DNA from: Metasolibacillus meyeri | GTDB lineage: Bacteria; Bacillota; Bacilli; Bacillales_A; Planococcaceae | Length of the DNA stretch: 64,000 nt | Direction: 5' to 3' | Assembly: GCF_003049505.1 (NCBI RefSeq) | Contig: NZ_PYWN01000083.1 | Location: 18,041 to 82,040, forward strand | Shown: piece after piece, positions 61,455 to 64,000 of the stretch | How positions within the stretch are numbered: position 1 is the first letter of the stretch | Layout of the letters: each line of letters opens with the position of its first letter | Notes under the pieces: generated by a model | The model's input: only the letters and a program-made list of their open reading frames with translations | Database searches by the model: none | What the model was told of the DNA's origin: nothing | Program-made: the position numbers and the translations under genes

Positions 61455-61510
61455 TTGTAGCTGACGCTTCGCTTTTGCACAAAAGAGTTGTTGCTAACGC
61501 TTTCAGTACA
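61455..61510 (-). repeat. Two copies of the 15-nt-loop repeat upstream of oppA
   Basis: On the minus strand, loop AAAAGCGAAGCGTCA with arms TTGTGC and GCTACAA (one bulged A) at 61455-61482, and a partial copy GAAAGCGTTAGCAAC at 61490-61504. About 110 bp before oppA. Confidence 0.65.
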
Positions 61511-61621
61511 AAAGAGAGTGGTACCATCACATTTATCAGTAGTTGGTAAGTGTGTTTTGATAAATATGGCTAGTGTTTATAGGTACAATTTCTAGCTGAG
61601 GCAAAAAAGGGAGGAAAAAAA

Positions 61622-63460
61622 ATGAAGAAACAACGTTGGGCTCTTCTAACAATGTTATTTGCACTAATGCTAGTATTAGCTGCATGTGGCGGAGATAAAA
61701 AAGAAGACGCAGGCAAAGGTACTGATGGTGGCACAACTGACGGTGGCACAACAACTAATGAGGAAACTAATACTGAGCAAGAAGAAGATGGTTTCTCGAT
61801 TTCTGTTGAAAACGAAGGGACTGCTATTGAAGGCGGTACATTAATGGTAGCTATGCAGAAAGATGAGCCTTTCCAAGGTATTTTCTCATATGCACTTTAT
61901 GAGGATGCATATGATGCAGACTTAATGGAGTTTGCTTCTAACAGTATTTTTAAAAGCGATGGTGACTTCTTACTTACTGATGAAGGAATCGCTAGCTTTA
62001 CTTTAACAGAGGGTGAGCCAAACATCGTAACGATTAAAATTCGTGAAGGTGTAAAATGGTCTGATGGCGAGCCATTAAAAATTGAAGATTTAATGTTACC
62101 ATATAACATTATCGGTCATAAAGATTACACAGGTGTACGTTACAACTCATTCTTCCGTAATATCGTAGGTGCTGAAGAGTATCATGATGGTACAGCTGAC
62201 ACAATTTCAGGTCTTAACAAGATTGATGAAACTACTTTAGAATTACAACTTAAAGAAGTATCTCCAGGTTTATTCTCTGGTGGAGATGGCATCTTAACTT
62301 ATGCTGAGCCAAGCCATATCCTTAGCGATGTTCCTGTAGCAGAATTAGTAGAGCATGATGCAATTCGTAAAAATCCAGTAACACTTGGTGCTTTCGTAAT
62401 TGACCGTGTTGTTCCTGGTGAATCTGTACAATTTAAAGCTAATGAAAACTACTGGAAAGGTAAACCGAAATTAGACGGCGTTATCGTGAAAGTAGTACCA
62501 TCAGCATCTATTGCAAAAGCATTAGAAGCAGGTGAATATGATGTATCACTTTCTTTCGGTTCTTCAAAATATGTTGAAATCGAAAACTTAACAAATATTG
62601 ATGTTTTAGCGGTTCCAGAGCTTTACTACTCATACCTAGGCTTTAAAGTAGGGAAATGGGATACAGAAACAAAAGAAGTAGCAACTGATTTAGAAAATTC
62701 TAAAATGGGTGACGTAAACTTACGTCAAGCTATGGCTTATGCATTAAACGTTGAAGAAGTAACAGAAGTATTCTATGATGGCTTACGTGAGCGTGCAAAT
62801 GCAATCCTTCCTCCGGTATTCTCATCATTCCATGATGCAAGCTTAGAAGGATATAAATATGATCCAGATAAAGCAAGTCAATTATTAGATGACGCTGGTT
62901 ATGTGGATGTTGATGGTGACGGTATCCGTGAAGATAAAGAAGGTAAGCCATTTGAAATTAAATTTGCTACAATGTCAGGTGATGATGTAGCTGAGCAAAT
63001 TTCAGCATTCTGGTTACAAAACTGGAAAGAAATTGGATTAAATGTTGTGTACACAGATGGTCGTACAATTGAGTTTAACTCATTCTATGACAAAGTAGAA
63101 GCTGATGATCCAAACATCGATATCTTTATGGCTGCATGGGGCGTAGGTACTAACCCATCACCATCTGGTGTTTATGCACATACAGCTGCATATAACTTCT
63201 CTCGTTACACATCAGAAAACTTACAAACAATTTTAAGCAATATCGACTCTAACAAGTCATTTGATGCTACTTACCGTGCTGAGCAGTTCGCAGCATTTGA
63301 AAAAGAAATGGCTGAAGTGGCACCAATTGTACCAATGATGTACCGTTTAGAGCTTACACCAGTTAACAAACGTGTGAAAAACTGGAGCGTTGAATACGGT
63401 AATACAACACTTTCTAACTTAGAATTAGTAGAATTAGTAGCAGACACACCGGTTAAATAA
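61622..63460 (+). CDS. oppA: Oligopeptide-binding lipoprotein OppA
   Basis: 612-aa extracellular solute-binding protein family 5. Lipoprotein signal with lipobox LVLAAC (Cys at about 21), a Gly/Thr/Glu-rich linker (about 25-65), then the peptide-binding core: TIKIREGVKWSDGEPLKIED, VNLRQAMAYALNVEEV, and a C-terminal PIVPMMYRLELTPVNK. It captures peptides at the cell surface for OppBCDF. The loop DVDGDGIRED resembles a calcium-binding segment seen in this family. ATG 61622 follows GGGAGG. It is separated from oppC by about 400 bp, with structures that could give a different expression level. Confidence 0.92.
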   Translation: MKKQRWALLTMLFALMLVLAACGGDKKEDAGKGTDGGTTDGGTTTNEETNTEQEEDGFSISVENEGTAIEGGTLMVAMQKDEPFQGIFSYALYEDAYDADLMEFASNSIFKSDGDFLLTDEGIASFTLTEGEPNIVTIKIREGVKWSDGEPLKIEDLMLPYNIIGHKDYTGVRYNSFFRNIVGAEEYHDGTADTISGLNKIDETTLELQLKEVSPGLFSGGDGILTYAEPSHILSDVPVAELVEHDAIRKNPVTLGAFVIDRVVPGESVQFKANENYWKGKPKLDGVIVKVVPSASIAKALEAGEYDVSLSFGSSKYVEIENLTNIDVLAVPELYYSYLGFKVGKWDTETKEVATDLENSKMGDVNLRQAMAYALNVEEVTEVFYDGLRERANAILPPVFSSFHDASLEGYKYDPDKASQLLDDAGYVDVDGDGIREDKEGKPFEIKFATMSGDDVAEQISAFWLQNWKEIGLNVVYTDGRTIEFNSFYDKVEADDPNIDIFMAAWGVGTNPSPSGVYAHTAAYNFSRYTSENLQTILSNIDSNKSFDATYRAEQFAAFEKEMAEVAPIVPMMYRLELTPVNKRVKNWSVEYGNTTLSNLELVELVADTPVK

Positions 63461-63475
63461 TAATTTTTTTTAGAG

Positions 63476-63512
63476 AAAACTCTCTCCTTCATTTGCAGGA
63501 GAGGGTTTTTTA
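63476..63512 (+). terminator. Rho-independent terminator after oppA
   Basis: AACTCTCTCC pairs with GGAGAGGGTT (one G-U) and is followed by TTTTTT. Confidence 0.88.
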
Positions 63513-63534
63513 AGTGTGCCCGGTATGCACATGA

Positions 63535-63770
63535 ACTATAGGGATCCAACAGGATAATCAAGTAGATATACGTACCACGCAGATTGCCGAAAAACATCAA
63601 TTGAGTCGTGGGACAATTTACAACTATTTAAAACAAACAGTCCCGCCTCGTAAAATGAAACGTCGATTAAGCTTCCATCTTATTATGAAGTGATTATAGC
63701 GTATGACATGGAACGGCTCATAGTAATCTAAAAGCGTTACAACACGTGTCAATGATTAACTAATCTACAT
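63535..63770 (+). pseudogene. Remnant of an HTH-containing transposase
   Basis: A short open piece (to the stop at 63691) contains QIAEKHQLSRGTIYNYLKQT, a helix-turn-helix of the kind found in ISL3- or IS21-like transposases, followed by the basic PPRKMKRRL. After a frameshift, KLPSYYEVIIAYD continues in another frame. No start, catalytic residues or terminal repeats remain. I consider it a decayed mobile-element fragment; a remnant of a resolvase-type HTH protein is less likely. The family is uncertain. Confidence 0.5.
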
Positions 63771-64000
63771 CATGCAGAGTCTCTCTTCAAAATCGGAATT
63801 GAGTGTTTTCTATAATTGTAACTGGATGTTATATTTCTGCTAACAGAGAAAATATTGCTAAATCATAAAAAATAAATCAAGTAATATTCTGAATGTTTTA
63901 TTAATATTGGATTTTGAACAAAAACTTCTAATTACATAAATAGAATGAAATCTGAATAACCTATATTATACTGTTTTAAATTATTTAAAATATATTGAAA
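63771..64000. other. AT-rich 3' end of window
   Basis: No open frame with a ribosome site, no hairpin with a T-run, and no recognisable RNA. The sequence is very AT-rich and may be the upstream region of a gene outside the window. Confidence 0.4.

Noticed and set aside
61516..61535. T-box-like AGTGGTACCATC upstream of oppA
   Set aside because: Resembles the T-box GGTGGNACCGCG only in part; no specifier stem or terminator/antiterminator pair is visible, and oppA is not a usual T-box target.
63271..63600. Minus-strand open frame across the oppA end and terminator
   Set aside because: Half of it is antisense to oppA and it crosses the terminator hairpin; no ribosome site or family match.

Overview
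The window is chromosomal DNA of a low-GC, motile Gram-positive rod of the Bacillales. The most likely placement is Lysinibacillus, Solibacillus or a close Planococcaceae relative. I infer this from AT-rich codon use, strong AGGAGG-type ribosome sites with frequent TTG/GTG starts, and gene order matching Bacillus subtilis in blocks: flaG-fliD-fliT-fliS, hpf-secA-prfB, uvrB-uvrA-yvlB, ftsE-ftsX, ctpB-minJ, addB-addA, yisK-yisL. The genus is inference. Only two genes lie on the minus strand: a second comK-like gene and an IS1182-type transposase.

Region 1 (1-15340) is a flagellin-modification island. After a 5'-truncated glycosyltransferase gene comes a tightly packed, partly overlapping run carrying the pseudaminic acid pathway (pseH, pseF, pseG, pseI, pseC; pseB is not in view). 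An acyl-handling module is embedded in it: a FabG-like reductase, a dedicated acyl carrier protein, an AMP-forming ligase, a LuxE-like acyl-protein synthetase and a LuxC-like acyl reductase. Two further tailoring genes follow, a DUF4910 zinc-amidohydrolase-like protein and a formyltransferase-like protein. The likely product is an unusual N-acyl/N-formyl nonulosonic acid transferred to flagellin. fliB, a flagellin lysine methylase, follows. A decayed pgcA (phosphoglucomutase) remnant separates this island from the flagellar filament genes.

Region 2 (15890-23400) holds flaG, fliD, fliT, fliS, a comK-type competence regulator, a second fliS copy, a PilZ protein, hpf and a NERD-domain protein. 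Region 3 (23645-34900) holds secA, prfB with its programmed +1 frameshift, a second comK homologue, a small IDEAL-domain protein, SOS-controlled uvrBA and yvlB. A 1545-bp IS1182-type element then sits inside a terminator hairpin, which it has duplicated.

Region 4 (36843-44400) is cell envelope and division: ftsEX with a coiled-coil M23 murein hydrolase, a ResA-like thioredoxin, ctpB, minJ and a VTT-domain membrane protein. Region 5 (44709-56661) holds addBA, a DUF418 membrane protein, yisK/yisL homologues and a membrane-anchored GH13 protein that has lost catalytic residues. Region 6 (57363-63460) is an oligopeptide ABC transporter in the order D-F-B-C-A, followed by a decayed HTH transposase fragment.

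The intergenic DNA carries three repeat systems: (i) hairpins with a constant 15-nt loop and compensating arms at several loci; (ii) arrays of 20/21-bp units starting CGCAGATA or CGCCAATA; (iii) a family of related terminators built on AGCTGTCGG. No rRNA, tRNA or CRISPR array was seen.
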